64,000 nucleotides of DNA from JAJNPS01 sp031378845. GTDB taxonomy: Bacteria > Pseudomonadota > Alphaproteobacteria > Rhodobacterales > Rhodobacteraceae. The stretch covers positions 372,001 through 436,000 of the forward strand of contig JANNES010000020.1 of the NCBI GenBank assembly GCA_031378845.1. Direction: 5' to 3'. Shown piece after piece: positions 8,432-17,221 of the stretch. Under the pieces are notes generated by a model, which was not told the origin of the DNA, did not search any database, and saw nothing but the letters and a program-made list of their open reading frames with translations. The translations under genes were made by a program, and so were the position numbers. Each line of letters opens with the position of its first letter. Position 1 is the stretch's first letter.

Positions 8432-8889
8432 TCCGCTATCGCGCGCTGAAGGCGGCGGATATGCCGATGCTGCGGGACATGCTGCAGGCGCTGTCGGATC
8501 AAGACGGCGGGCAGGAAGTGGCCTCGGTCGAGGCGCTGTTGCACGGTGGGTTCGGCGCGCAGTCCTTGTTTTCGGGGGTCGTGGCCGAAGCAGCGGGGCA
8601 AGCGCTGGGCATCGTCGTCTATTATCCCGACTATTCGACGTTGCGAGGAGAGGCGGGGGTCTACGTTCAGGACCTTTTTGTGACCGAGGCCGCGCGTGGC
8701 AAGGGGATCGGGCGTGGTCTGTTGGCGGCGGCCATGGCGGTGCAAGACTGGGGTGCGCGGTATCTGACGCTGTCGGTCAGCCCGGCAAATGCAGCGGCGA
8801 AAGTGTTTTATGACCGCGCAGGGTTTCGGGCGCGCGGCTATGAGTATCTGATCCTCGACGGGATAGCGCTCAGGGCGTTGGCACCGTGA
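8428..8889 (+). CDS. GNAT family N-acetyltransferase
   Basis: This 153-residue GNAT protein contains YVQDLFVTEAARGKGIGRGL, which holds the acetyl-CoA pyrophosphate-binding motif RGKGIG, followed by AAAKVFYDRAGFRARGYEYL near the C-terminus. This is the diamine/amino-acid acetyltransferase branch (spermidine acetyltransferase-like) by general look. I chose the TTG start at 8428 because it overlaps the BKACE stop and a GGAGG site precedes it. Its stop overlaps the GTG of the deacetylase gene. A paired acetyltransferase and acetyl-amine deacetylase in one operon suggests handling of an acetylated amine, but the substrate is unknown. Confidence 0.82.
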   Translation: MIRYRALKAADMPMLRDMLQALSDQDGGQEVASVEALLHGGFGAQSLFSGVVAEAAGQALGIVVYYPDYSTLRGEAGVYVQDLFVTEAARGKGIGRGLLAAAMAVQDWGARYLTLSVSPANAAAKVFYDRAGFRARGYEYLILDGIALRALAP

Positions 8890-9902
8890 TCACGGTCTTT
8901 CACCCCGACCAGCGCGCGCATGACCCGCAATCTTTTCTGGCCTCGGGTGCGCCCACGCCTTGTCCGGAAAAGCCCGCAAGGATCGACGCGCTGTTGCAGG
9001 CCGTGACGCAGGTGGGCGGGCCGCTGACGACTCCTTTTGATGCCGGCATGGCGCCGATCCGGGCGGTGCACCCAGACCGCTATGTGGGCTTTTTGCAAAC
9101 GATCCATGCGCGCTGGACGCGCATTCCCGGCGCCTCTGGCGAAGTGATCCCGAACATCCATCCGGGCAGTCGCAAAGATGGCTACCCCCTGTCCGCGGTC
9201 GGACAAGCGGGGTTCCACATGACCGACACCTCGTGCCCGATTTCGGCAGAAACCTGGGGGTCGGCGTATGCCTCGGCGCAAACAGCGGTGCATGCGGCGC
9301 GGTTGCTGCAAGGCGGAGAGCGGGCCGTCTATGCGCTGTGCCGCCCGCCGGGGCACCACGCCTTTGCCGAGCTTGCGGGCGGGTTTTGCTATCTGAACAA
9401 CTCCGCGATTGCCGCCGGGGTGTTGACGGCGGCGGGGCGCCGGGTGGCAATCCTCGATGTCGATCTGCATCACGGCAATGGCACGCAAGGCATCTTTTAC
9501 GATCGTGGCGATGTGCTGACCGTATCCATCCATGCCCATCCTGAACGGTTCTATCCGTTCTTTTGGGGCTATCCGACCGAGATCGGCGCGGGCGCGGGGG
9601 AGGGCGCGAACCTCAACCTGTGCCTTGCTCGCGGAACCACGGATGAGGGGTTCATCGCGGCCTTGGCCACGGCCTTGGACCGCGTCACGCTTTGGGGCGC
9701 GGATACGCTGGTTCTGGCGTTGGGACTGGACGCCTTTGTGGGTGATCCCTTTGCAGGGCTGGCGGTCACGACCGAGGGGTTTGCGCGCATTGGCGCGGAA
9801 ATTGCGGGTCTGGGACTTCGGTGCGTGATCGTGCAGGAAGGCGGCTATCTTTGCCCCGAGCTTGGCGAAAATCTTGCGGCGGTCCTGCACGCCTTTGACT
9901 GA
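8886..9902 (+). CDS. histone deacetylase-like / acetylpolyamine amidohydrolase family protein
   Basis: This 338-residue zinc amidohydrolase of the HDAC superfamily shows the His-His dyad in RPPGHHAF, the zinc ligands in ILDVDLHHGNG and a further zinc Asp in LALGLDAF. The segment ERFYPFFWGYPTE resembles the acetylpolyamine amidohydrolase subgroup. These enzymes remove acetyl groups from N-acetylated polyamines or amino acids. The start is a GTG overlapping the acetyltransferase stop. As the last gene of the aminotransferase-BKACE-GNAT operon, it probably opens a pathway by deacetylating the substrate. Convergent with the hydrolase gene 3 bases downstream. Confidence 0.88.
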   Translation: MITVFHPDQRAHDPQSFLASGAPTPCPEKPARIDALLQAVTQVGGPLTTPFDAGMAPIRAVHPDRYVGFLQTIHARWTRIPGASGEVIPNIHPGSRKDGYPLSAVGQAGFHMTDTSCPISAETWGSAYASAQTAVHAARLLQGGERAVYALCRPPGHHAFAELAGGFCYLNNSAIAAGVLTAAGRRVAILDVDLHHGNGTQGIFYDRGDVLTVSIHAHPERFYPFFWGYPTEIGAGAGEGANLNLCLARGTTDEGFIAALATALDRVTLWGADTLVLALGLDAFVGDPFAGLAVTTEGFARIGAEIAGLGLRCVIVQEGGYLCPELGENLAAVLHAFD

Positions 9903-9905
9903 CGC

Positions 9906-10676
9906 TCACGCATCAAGGAAAGCCCGCACCGTTTCCTCGAACGCGCGGGGCTGTTCGGCGTGCAGCCAGTGACCGGCGTCGTTGATCTTGGCAAAGCGTG
10001 CTTTCGGGAACTGCGCGAGGATGCCCGCGCGGTGGTCTGGCAACACGTAGGTACTGTTTTCACCGCTAAGAAAGAGCGTTCGGTGGTCAAAAACGCCGCC
10101 TGGGTCAGGCCAGCCGACAATCTTGTCCATCTCGGCCTCAAGCACGTCGAGGTTGAGCCGCCACTGTGGGGGTTGTGATCGCAGATCCAGTGATTGCAGG
10201 AAAAACGCCCGCAGGGCCGGGTCGTGGACATCGCGCGAAAGGCGGCGATCCGCCTCGCTGCGACTGGTGAGGCCAGTCAGGTCCAGCGCACGCATTGCGG
10301 CAATATAGCGTGTGTTGTCATGGGCATAGGCAACAGGTGCGATATCAGCCACGACCAGTCGGCGCAACAGGTCGGGCTTGGTCAGGGCCAACACCATCGC
10401 GGCCTTGCCGCCCATCGAATGGCCCAACAGGTCGACCTTGCCACCTGCCGCCGCGATCACCTCGGCAAGATCGGCGGCCATGCCGGCATAGCTGTTGGTG
10501 GTGGCGCGGGGGCTGGTGCCGTGGTTGCGCTGGTCCACGGTCCAGACGTCGCGCCGGTCAGCCAGCCGTCGCGCGATGGCCCCCCAGTTGCGCCCGGACC
10601 CAAAGAGGCCGTGCACGATAAGCAGCGGCGGCCTGTCTGCGGTCTGGGTCGCAAGGAAGGTTTCTGATGCAAGCAT
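9906..10676 (-). CDS. alpha/beta hydrolase, YbfF/ABHD11-like esterase
   Basis: This 256-residue alpha/beta hydrolase has the oxyanion region LLIVHGLFGSGRNW, the segment VWTVDQRNHGTSP, the nucleophile elbow LLGHSMGGKAA (Ser nucleophile) and a C-terminal INDAGHWLHAEQP supplying the catalytic His. This arrangement matches small acyl esterases such as E. coli YbfF. Its natural substrate is unknown. Start ATG at 10676; no strong ribosome site is visible. It is convergent with the deacetylase gene, 3 bases apart, and lies divergently from a small membrane-anchored protein. Confidence 0.85.
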   Translation of the reverse strand: MLASETFLATQTADRPPLLIVHGLFGSGRNWGAIARRLADRRDVWTVDQRNHGTSPRATTNSYAGMAADLAEVIAAAGGKVDLLGHSMGGKAAMVLALTKPDLLRRLVVADIAPVAYAHDNTRYIAAMRALDLTGLTSRSEADRRLSRDVHDPALRAFFLQSLDLRSQPPQWRLNLDVLEAEMDKIVGWPDPGGVFDHRTLFLSGENSTYVLPDHRAGILAQFPKARFAKINDAGHWLHAEQPRAFEETVRAFLDA

Positions 10677-10776
10677 GCCGTTTTTCTACTCTGGCAAGGC
10701 AGACTTGGCCAGACCGGTTGATCCGCCGGCGCGACCCGCTTAAGATGCGCCGCAGCAAGCAAAAAAAGGACAGACG

Positions 10777-11148
10777 ATGGGTGCCGCTGCGATCCAAGCG
10801 ATGACCGACCGGGTGGCGCAGTTGATGGAGGAAAAGCTGCGCGTTCGCGGCAAGGGCCTGGGCGACAAGCTGAAACGCGGTGGTCGCCTGTTGCCGCGAC
10901 CCGTGCGCGCTGCGGCCCAGTCGCTGGTGCAATCCAACGACATGGCGCAAAGCCCGCGGCTGGCGATGCAGGTCGATCATGCGCAGACATCGGCCGCCTA
11001 CGATACCTGCCTTAGGCATCTGTCGACTTTGCCGGAGGCAAGTGGCTGGGGGAGCCATCTGCTGGCCAGTTTGCGGGCGATCGCATTTGGCGTTCTGGTC
11101 ATCGGCGCGGGTCTGATCGCCTATCTGGTCTGGCGGGGATATATCTGA
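10777..11148 (+). CDS. small C-terminally anchored membrane protein, unknown function
   Basis: This 123-residue protein has a basic, helical N-terminal 90 residues (MEEKLRVRGKGLGDKLKRGG). A single transmembrane span follows at about residues 98-118 (AIAFGVLVIGAGLIAYLVW), then a very short tail. This suggests a tail-anchored cytoplasmic protein. An AAGGA site lies 7 bases before the ATG. I recognise no domain. Its last 28 bases overlap the 3' end of the DUF817 gene on the other strand. It is divergent from the hydrolase gene, so the two may share a control region. Confidence 0.7.
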   Translation: MGAAAIQAMTDRVAQLMEEKLRVRGKGLGDKLKRGGRLLPRPVRAAAQSLVQSNDMAQSPRLAMQVDHAQTSAAYDTCLRHLSTLPEASGWGSHLLASLRAIAFGVLVIGAGLIAYLVWRGYI

Positions 11149-11993
11149 GCCGGCGGCAAGCCTGCAGGGTAAAGCGCGCGGCGACTGACCAGTGTGACGG
11201 TCACAAACGCCACATAAAGCAACAGATACCACGACCCCAGCTTGGTAAAGCTGACCCATTGACCGGGCATCTGGCCGGAATAAAGCCATGTGCCAGTAGC
11301 CGTTCCCACATTCTCGGCCACCCAGAGCGCCAGCGACGACAACAACGCCGCCAGCGGCAGGGGCATCCACCAATCATGCGTCGAGATCCGAAACCAGATC
11401 CGCGTACGCGCATAAAGGACCAGCGTTGCCGCGAACAGGATCAGCCGGATGTCGGGGCCGAAATGATGGGCGAAAAAGTTCACGTAGATCGCCGCCGCCA
11501 GCACCACAGTTGTCCAGAACGGCGGATAGGGGGCAAAGCGCATGTCGAAAATGCGGATGACGCGCGCCATGTAACTGCCGACCGCAGCATACATAAAGCC
11601 AGAGAATAGCGGCACGTCCATCAGTTTGAAGAGCCCGGGTTCAGGATAGGCCCATGACCCTGCGCTGACCTTGAACCATTCCATCGCCGTGCCGGTCAGA
11701 TGGAAAAGCAAGATCACCCGCGCCTCTTCCCAGGTCTCCAGCTTGGCCCGAAGAAACAGCACTTGCGTGCCGATCGCGAAAAGGAACAACGCGTCATAGC
11801 GCTGGATCGGCCAGTCGGGTGACCAGAAGTATTTCGTGGTGACAATCGCAACCAGCAAAAGCCCGCCAAAGAGGCAGGCCCAGCCCTGTTTGAGGCCGAA
11901 CATCACGAACTCGGCCAGCCCGTAATGAAGCCGCCGACGCGCCCAATCGCCCAGGCGACGCTCTACGGGTGTGTGGTCCATGGATCCTGTCAT
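11121..11993 (-). CDS. DUF817 integral membrane protein
   Basis: This 290-residue protein has seven or eight hydrophobic segments, for example ACLFGGLLLVAIVTTKYFW, VVLAAAIYVNFFAHHF and LLLYVAFVTVTLV. Conserved DUF817 patches include KLETWEEARVI, GSWAYPEP and LFSGFMYAAVGSYM. It is probably an inner-membrane protein; no activity is known for the family. Its ATG overlaps the stop of the decayed flavoprotein gene upstream, and the 3' end overlaps the small membrane protein gene by 28 bases. Its reading frame is intact, so it was not lost with its neighbour. Confidence 0.85.
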   Translation of the reverse strand: MTGSMDHTPVERRLGDWARRRLHYGLAEFVMFGLKQGWACLFGGLLLVAIVTTKYFWSPDWPIQRYDALFLFAIGTQVLFLRAKLETWEEARVILLFHLTGTAMEWFKVSAGSWAYPEPGLFKLMDVPLFSGFMYAAVGSYMARVIRIFDMRFAPYPPFWTTVVLAAAIYVNFFAHHFGPDIRLILFAATLVLYARTRIWFRISTHDWWMPLPLAALLSSLALWVAENVGTATGTWLYSGQMPGQWVSFTKLGSWYLLLYVAFVTVTLVSRRALYPAGLPPAQIYPRQTR

Positions 11994-13344
11994 TGGGCCA
12001 ACACCACACGTTCGCGACGCGCAATCAACATCTCGGGCGGGGCCAGATGGCTGCGGGCGGCAGCGTAGCCATCATGCACCGCATGCGCGATCAGCCCAGG
12101 CGCCCGTGCATCCCCGATACGTCCACGCCGATCGCGGCGCCAAAGGCTTCCCGTCGCGATAAGTACATGTGGCGCGCCGGTCGAGATCACATCGGCCGGC
12201 GTCATCGTGCTGCCGGCAAAGACCTCGACACGGGGCAGTTTCGAGATCTGACGCAGGCGCCAGTCGCGCCCCCACGCCCATTCCGAAAGGCCCGGCAGGC
12301 GCGTCTCGCGCGTGACGCGCCCACCGGGTTCCCCAGCCTCGGCCAGTATGACGGGCACGCCGCGCCGCCCGAGGGTTAGCGCCGCTTCCAGCCCTGCGGG
12401 ACCTGCGCCGACAATCAGCACCGGCGCAACGCGGCCCGCGATGGCAGGCACGTGTTCGGGGCTGGTAAAGCGCCCGACACTGACCACGGGTTTAGCGGTC
12501 ACGGCACGGACATGGGCGATATGTGCCTCAAGCGCGACCTCTTTCACGAAACGCGCGGCCCCCATTTCTTGCGCATAGTCGCGGATCGTCACGTAAAACA
12601 CTTCCACCAGATGGGCACATCTTGCAAGAACCGGACGCGCGCGTCGTGACCACTGCCATCGTGTGCGGTCACGTCGATGCGGATCGCCACCGCGCAGCGA
12701 TCTGCGATGGCGGCACGGGTATCCTCCAGCAACTCACGAACAAGTCGGGCGCGGTTGTCGAAACCGCCACCATAGTCGTCCCGACGCGGGTTCAGTGCGG
12801 TGTCCAGAAGCTGCGACAACAGGTAGGTATGCGCCGCATCGACATAAACCACATCGAACCCGGTCTCGCGCGCCCGCAGCGCCGCCGCCCGGTGCCACTC
12901 ACGCAACGCCGCGATATCCGCGCGGTCCATCCGCTGGCTTTGCCAAGGCACGTTTTGGGCAAGCAGGCTTTCAGGCGCAAGCGGTGCCTCGCGGCTGAGC
13001 ACCCCACCCGCGCGCTGGCCGCCATGCCACAGCTCTGCCCCCGCCAGCGCGCCGTGCGTATGCACGGCATCGGCCATGACGGCCATGTTGGCGACATCGC
13101 CTGCATCCCAGAGCGAGGCATAGGGTGCCGGAGTGTCGTCGGACGAGGGGTGGATCGAGCAATATTCGCTGTGGACGACGCCCCAGCCGCCCTCTGCCTT
13201 GACCCCGCGCATGGTGGCCATCGAGGCGGGGTCAAGATTGCCCATGCCCGAACAGTGTGGCACCTGCCAAAAGCGGTTGGGGGTGGTAACCGGCCCGATT
13301 TTCAGCGGCTGGAACAGCGTGTCGAACCGAGGATCGCGGGGCAT
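11990..13344 (-). pseudogene. decayed trimethylamine-dehydrogenase-like FMN/FAD/Fe-S oxidoreductase
   Basis: The N-terminal piece (13344 to 12589) is a clear old-yellow-enzyme barrel (FDTLFQPLKIGPVTTPNRFW, ELWHGGQRAGG, RRDDYGGGFDNRARL). It then hits a stop. Homology continues in another frame from about 12607 (TIRDYAQEMG, AKPVVSVGRFTSPE). In that frame the sequence jumps from GRFTSPEHVPAIAGR directly to the FAD motif VLIVGAGPAGLEAAL, so the CxxCxxxC iron-sulfur region is missing. It jumps again from VLIATGSLWRRD to the C-terminal GDARAPGLIAHAV. Intact relatives are near 670 residues; about 450 remain. The original enzyme was probably an N-demethylase, which fits its position next to glyA. One frameshift and two internal deletions make function very unlikely. 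Confidence 0.85.
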
Positions 13345-13456
13345 CGTGCGCTTTCGTTCTTTGCCCCGAGGCTGGCCTGGCCGGGTCGCTTTGGTCAATG
13401 CAAAAAGGGCTGGCGTGCCGTGGCCCGCGCCCCTTTTCGGGATCAGTTGACCAAGA

Positions 13457-14752
13457 TCACAGGCCCGGATAGATCGGGAACTTGGCGCAAAGGGCTTCGA
13501 CCTTGGCTTTGACGGCTGCCTCGACGTCAGCATTGCCGTCCTCGCCATTGGCGGCAAGGCCATCGACGACCTCGACGATCCATTGACCGATCATGCGGAA
13601 CTCAGCCTCGGCAAAGCCGCGCGTGGTGCCTGCAGGTGCACCAAGTCGAACGCCGCTCGTGATCGTCGGCTTTTCGGTATCAAACGGAATGCCGTTCTTG
13701 TTGCAGGTGATATGCGCGCGCCCGAGCGCCTTTTCGGTGGCGTTGCCCTTGACCCCTTTTGGGCGTAGATCGACCAGCATGAGATGCGTGTCAGTGCCGC
13801 CGGTGACGATGTCGAGGCCACCTTTCATCAGCTGATCGGCAAGCGCCTGCGCGTTCTTGATCACCTGCGCCTGATAGGTCTTGAACCCCGGTTCCAACGC
13901 CTCACCAAAAGCGACCGCTTTGGCCGCGATCACATGCATCAGTGGCCCGCCTTGGATCCCTGGGAAAATGGCTGAGTTGAACTTCTTGGCCAGCGCCTCG
14001 TCGTCGGTCAGGATCATCCCGCCGCGCGGGCCGCGCAGGGTTTTATGCGTCGTGGTGGTTGCCGCATGGGCATGGGGAAAGGGCGACGGGTACAAGCCTG
14101 CTGCCACAAGCCCGGCAAAGTGCGCCATGTCGACCAGCAGGTATGCGCCGACGGAATCCGCGATCTCGCGCATGCGGGGAAAGTCGATGACACGGGGGAT
14201 GGCCGAGCCGCCGGCGATGATCATCTTGGGCTTGTGTTCGACTGCCAGCGCCTGCACCTGATCGTAGTCCAGCGTCAGGTCCTGTTTGCGCACGCCGTAC
14301 TGGATGGCGTTGAACCATTTGCCCGACTGGTTCGGGGCGGCGCCGTGGGTCAGGTGGCCACCGGCATCAAGGCTCATCCCCAGAATGGTGTCGCCGGGCA
14401 TGAGCAGCGCCTGAAACACGCCTTGGTTGGCTTGCGATCCCGAGTTTGGCTGGACGTTGGCATAGCCGCAATGAAAGAGCTTTTTGGCGCGTTCAATCGC
14501 GAGGTTTTCCGCCACGTCGACATACTGGCAGCCGCCGTAATAGCGCCTGCCCGGATAGCCTTCGGCATATTTGTTCGTCAGGACAGAGCCTTGCGCCTCC
14601 ATCACGGCGCGGCTGACGATATTTTCCGACGCAATCAGCTCAATCTCATGACGCTGGCGACCCAATTCATCGGTCATTGCGGCAAAGAGTTCCGGGTCAC
14701 GCGAGGACAAAGGTTCGCTGAAAAAGCCGGAGTCGCGGTGCGGTGCGTTCAT
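13457..14752 (-). CDS. glyA: serine hydroxymethyltransferase
   Basis: This 431-residue PLP enzyme interconverts serine and glycine and charges tetrahydrofolate with a one-carbon unit. Diagnostic segments are ELIASENIVSRAVMEAQGS, NKYAEGYPGRRYYGGC, the PLP lysine in TTTTHKTLRGPRGG and SGVRLGAPAGTTRGF. The length is normal for bacterial GlyA. The start at 14752 (MNAPHRD) has a GAGG site 8 bases upstream; the frame is open further but looks non-coding. It sits upstream of the decayed demethylase-like gene on the same strand. The call is essentially certain. Confidence 0.97.
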   Translation of the reverse strand: MNAPHRDSGFFSEPLSSRDPELFAAMTDELGRQRHEIELIASENIVSRAVMEAQGSVLTNKYAEGYPGRRYYGGCQYVDVAENLAIERAKKLFHCGYANVQPNSGSQANQGVFQALLMPGDTILGMSLDAGGHLTHGAAPNQSGKWFNAIQYGVRKQDLTLDYDQVQALAVEHKPKMIIAGGSAIPRVIDFPRMREIADSVGAYLLVDMAHFAGLVAAGLYPSPFPHAHAATTTTHKTLRGPRGGMILTDDEALAKKFNSAIFPGIQGGPLMHVIAAKAVAFGEALEPGFKTYQAQVIKNAQALADQLMKGGLDIVTGGTDTHLMLVDLRPKGVKGNATEKALGRAHITCNKNGIPFDTEKPTITSGVRLGAPAGTTRGFAEAEFRMIGQWIVEVVDGLAANGEDGNADVEAAVKAKVEALCAKFPIYPGL

Positions 14753-14980
14753 GGGGCTGACCTCGGGGCAAGAATGACAATTGGGTTTGGGCGTTGACGG
14801 GGTATCTAGAGCACCGTTGGCCCGACGGAAAGGTAAGAAAACGACACTATCATCTCGTCGCGCGAAATATTGCTGCGGATCGGAAACCCGCAAGCCAACC
14901 GGAAACGCAAGGATAGTTTCGGCAATGGGCTTGCGATTGCCCGGTCAGAACGCCAAGACTTGCACCGCAACAGGAGTGCC

Positions 14981-15748
14981 ATGACCCAAGCGAGGATCAG
15001 ATTTGCCGCCAGCCGGGTTCCGGCAGCCGTTGAGGCCTTTGCAAGCCTCACCGCGCGCTACGGACAAGCGGATGCGCGGGTCGCCGATGTGATCGTGGCG
15101 CTGGGGGGCGACGGGTTCATGTTGCAGACCTTGCACAGCATTACCGGGCGCGACCTGCCGGTTTACGGGATGAATTGCGGGACCATCGGGTTCTTGATGA
15201 ACGCCTATTCCACCGAGGACCTCGCAGAACGCGTCGCCGAGGCCGAAGAGACGCTGATCAGCCCTTTGTCGATGCGCGCTGTCAATGCCAAGGGCCGTGT
15301 CACCGATGCCTTGGCGATCAACGAAGTGTCCCTGCTGCGGCAGGGTCCGCAGGCGGCCAAGCTGCGCATCTTCGTGGACGGGCGGGAGCGGTTGACCGAG
15401 CTTGTCTGCGATGGCGCACTTGTCGCGACACCCGCCGGTTCAACCGCCTACAACTATTCTGCGCACGGTCCCATTCTGCCGATCGGGTCAGATGTGCTGG
15501 CCCTGACGGCCATGGCAGCGTTTCGCCCCCGCCGTTGGCGCGGTGCGCTGTTGCCGCATAACGCGGTTGTCCGGTTCGAAGTTCTGGAGCCGGAAAAGCG
15601 GCCCGTCATGGCCGATGCAGATAGCCGATCATCGGTGCGCGATGTCGTGTCGGTGGAGATCACCTCGGCACGGGACGTCAAGCATCGTCTGCTGTTTGAT
15701 CGCGGCCACGGGCTGGAAGAACGTCTGATCGGCGAGCAGTTCACCTAG
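14981..15748 (+). CDS. nadK: NAD kinase
   Basis: This 255-residue protein phosphorylates NAD to NADP. The signature IVALGGDGFMLQTLH contains the GGDG motif. Further matches are YGMNCGTIGFLMN, the NE motif in ALAINEVSLLRQ and the ATPAGSTAYNYSAHGPI segment. Length and motif order are as in other alphaproteobacterial NadK proteins. The ATG at 14981 is preceded by AGGAG at good spacing; the upstream in-frame extension is not plausible protein. It is divergent from glyA and convergent with the sigma-54 regulator gene (6-base gap). Confidence 0.96.
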   Translation: MTQARIRFAASRVPAAVEAFASLTARYGQADARVADVIVALGGDGFMLQTLHSITGRDLPVYGMNCGTIGFLMNAYSTEDLAERVAEAEETLISPLSMRAVNAKGRVTDALAINEVSLLRQGPQAAKLRIFVDGRERLTELVCDGALVATPAGSTAYNYSAHGPILPIGSDVLALTAMAAFRPRRWRGALLPHNAVVRFEVLEPEKRPVMADADSRSSVRDVVSVEITSARDVKHRLLFDRGHGLEERLIGEQFT

Positions 15749-15754
15749 GCCGGT

Positions 15755-17221
15755 TCAGGCGGGGTTTTTCTGGGCAATGCCCCAACCCTCCATTTTGCGG
15801 TAAAGGGTCGAGGGCGCGAGGTCCAGAACCCGTGCTGCCTTGGGCACCGACCCGCCGCAAAAGTTAAGCGTTGCCTCGATCACCTCGCGCTCAATCTCGG
15901 CAAGCGTCTTGCCGACCAGACGGTCCAGGACAACATCCTTTGGCAAAACCGTCTGCCCAGAACCAAGGTCCGCCGCGATCCCCACCTCTTGGGCCAGATC
16001 GTCAGGCATCATCTCCATTGTTACCATCGTACCATCATTCAGCACCACGATATTGCGGATGACGTTCAGCAACTGGCGCACATTGCCGGGCCAGGGCAGC
16101 CGCAGGAACAGGTCTTTGACATCGACGGCGAGCTCTTGAAAAGACCTCCCCTCTTCGGCCGAGAAATGCATCAGGGCGGCAGTGGCGATTTCGATCACGT
16201 CGGCGTGGCGTTCGCGCAGAGACGGCATGTGGATCGGCACGACATAGAGGCGGTAATAGAGGTCCTCGCGAAAATGCCCGCGCCGAACGGCATCAAGGGG
16301 ATCGCGGTTGGTGGCGCACACGATGCGAACATTGACCTTGCGGGGGCGTGTGGCACCCACGGGCTGGACGGTCGAGGTCTGCAGGAACCGCAAGAGTTTT
16401 GTCTGCAACGCTGGGGCCATCTCGCAGATTTCGTCCAGAAAAAGCGTGCCGCCATCTGCTGCCGCAGCCGCCCCCGGCTTGTCTGAAATAGCACCGGTAA
16501 AGCTGCCCTTCACATGGCCGAAAACTTCCGATTCCAGCAGATCTTGCGGGATCGCGCCGCAGTTCAGCGCGATGAACGGACCATTGGCGCGGTTGGAACC
16601 CGCATGCACGGCCAGCGCGCAAAGCTCTTTGCCGGTACCGCTTTCGCCGGTGATGAACACCGTGGCCATGGATTTTGCAACCGATGCAATCTTGGACTGG
16701 ATTCGCAGCATCGCGTCTGACGAGCCGATAAAGGTCCCCGCGGTGGCCTCGGTGGTTTGCATGGGCAGCCCTGGCAACGGGCGCTCTTGCTGGGCAACTC
16801 CGGGACGCAAACGCACGCTGCGCGCCGGGACGGGCAGCGCTGCGTTGCGCACCGCGTCGAGAAAGCGGATTTCGTCAAAGGGTTTGACGAGGAATTCGGT
16901 CGCGCCCGCGCGCATTGCCTCGACCGCCTTGTTGATCGACCCGTTGGCCGTGATCACGATGATGACGGTTTCGGGCCGCAGGCTCAGGATCTCTTGCATG
17001 AGATCAAGGCCATCGCGGTCCGGCAAGACAAGATCCAAGAGCACAAGATCAAACTCGGCGTTGCGAAACAGCGCCATCCCCTCTGCCGCCGTATCCGCCA
17101 GATGCACGATGTGACCCGCCCCTTCAAGCACGGACCGGTACACCATCTGCAACGACTTGGTATCCTCGATCAACAGGATCGTTGTGGTGCGCCCGGCGAC
17201 GGCGGTTGGTGTGCGGTTCAT
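15755..17221 (-). CDS. LuxO-like sigma-54-dependent response regulator
   Basis: This 488-residue regulator has a receiver domain at about 14-125, with phospho-acceptor Asp in LVLLDLVLPDRDG. A sigma-54 AAA+ domain follows at about 150-380, with GESGTGKEL Walker A, KGSFTGA in the sigma-54 contact loop and GGTLFLDEICEM Walker B. A Fis-type HTH lies at about 440-482. The segment LQTKLLRFLQTSTVQPVG closely recalls Vibrio LuxO, and the contact loop is GSFTGA as in LuxO rather than GAFTGA. Its ATG overlaps the stop of an Hpt-domain gene, a LuxU-like arrangement. The domain call is certain; the LuxO comparison is by eye. Confidence 0.9.
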   Translation of the reverse strand: MNRTPTAVAGRTTTILLIEDTKSLQMVYRSVLEGAGHIVHLADTAAEGMALFRNAEFDLVLLDLVLPDRDGLDLMQEILSLRPETVIIVITANGSINKAVEAMRAGATEFLVKPFDEIRFLDAVRNAALPVPARSVRLRPGVAQQERPLPGLPMQTTEATAGTFIGSSDAMLRIQSKIASVAKSMATVFITGESGTGKELCALAVHAGSNRANGPFIALNCGAIPQDLLESEVFGHVKGSFTGAISDKPGAAAAADGGTLFLDEICEMAPALQTKLLRFLQTSTVQPVGATRPRKVNVRIVCATNRDPLDAVRRGHFREDLYYRLYVVPIHMPSLRERHADVIEIATAALMHFSAEEGRSFQELAVDVKDLFLRLPWPGNVRQLLNVIRNIVVLNDGTMVTMEMMPDDLAQEVGIAADLGSGQTVLPKDVVLDRLVGKTLAEIEREVIEATLNFCGGSVPKAARVLDLAPSTLYRKMEGWGIAQKNPA

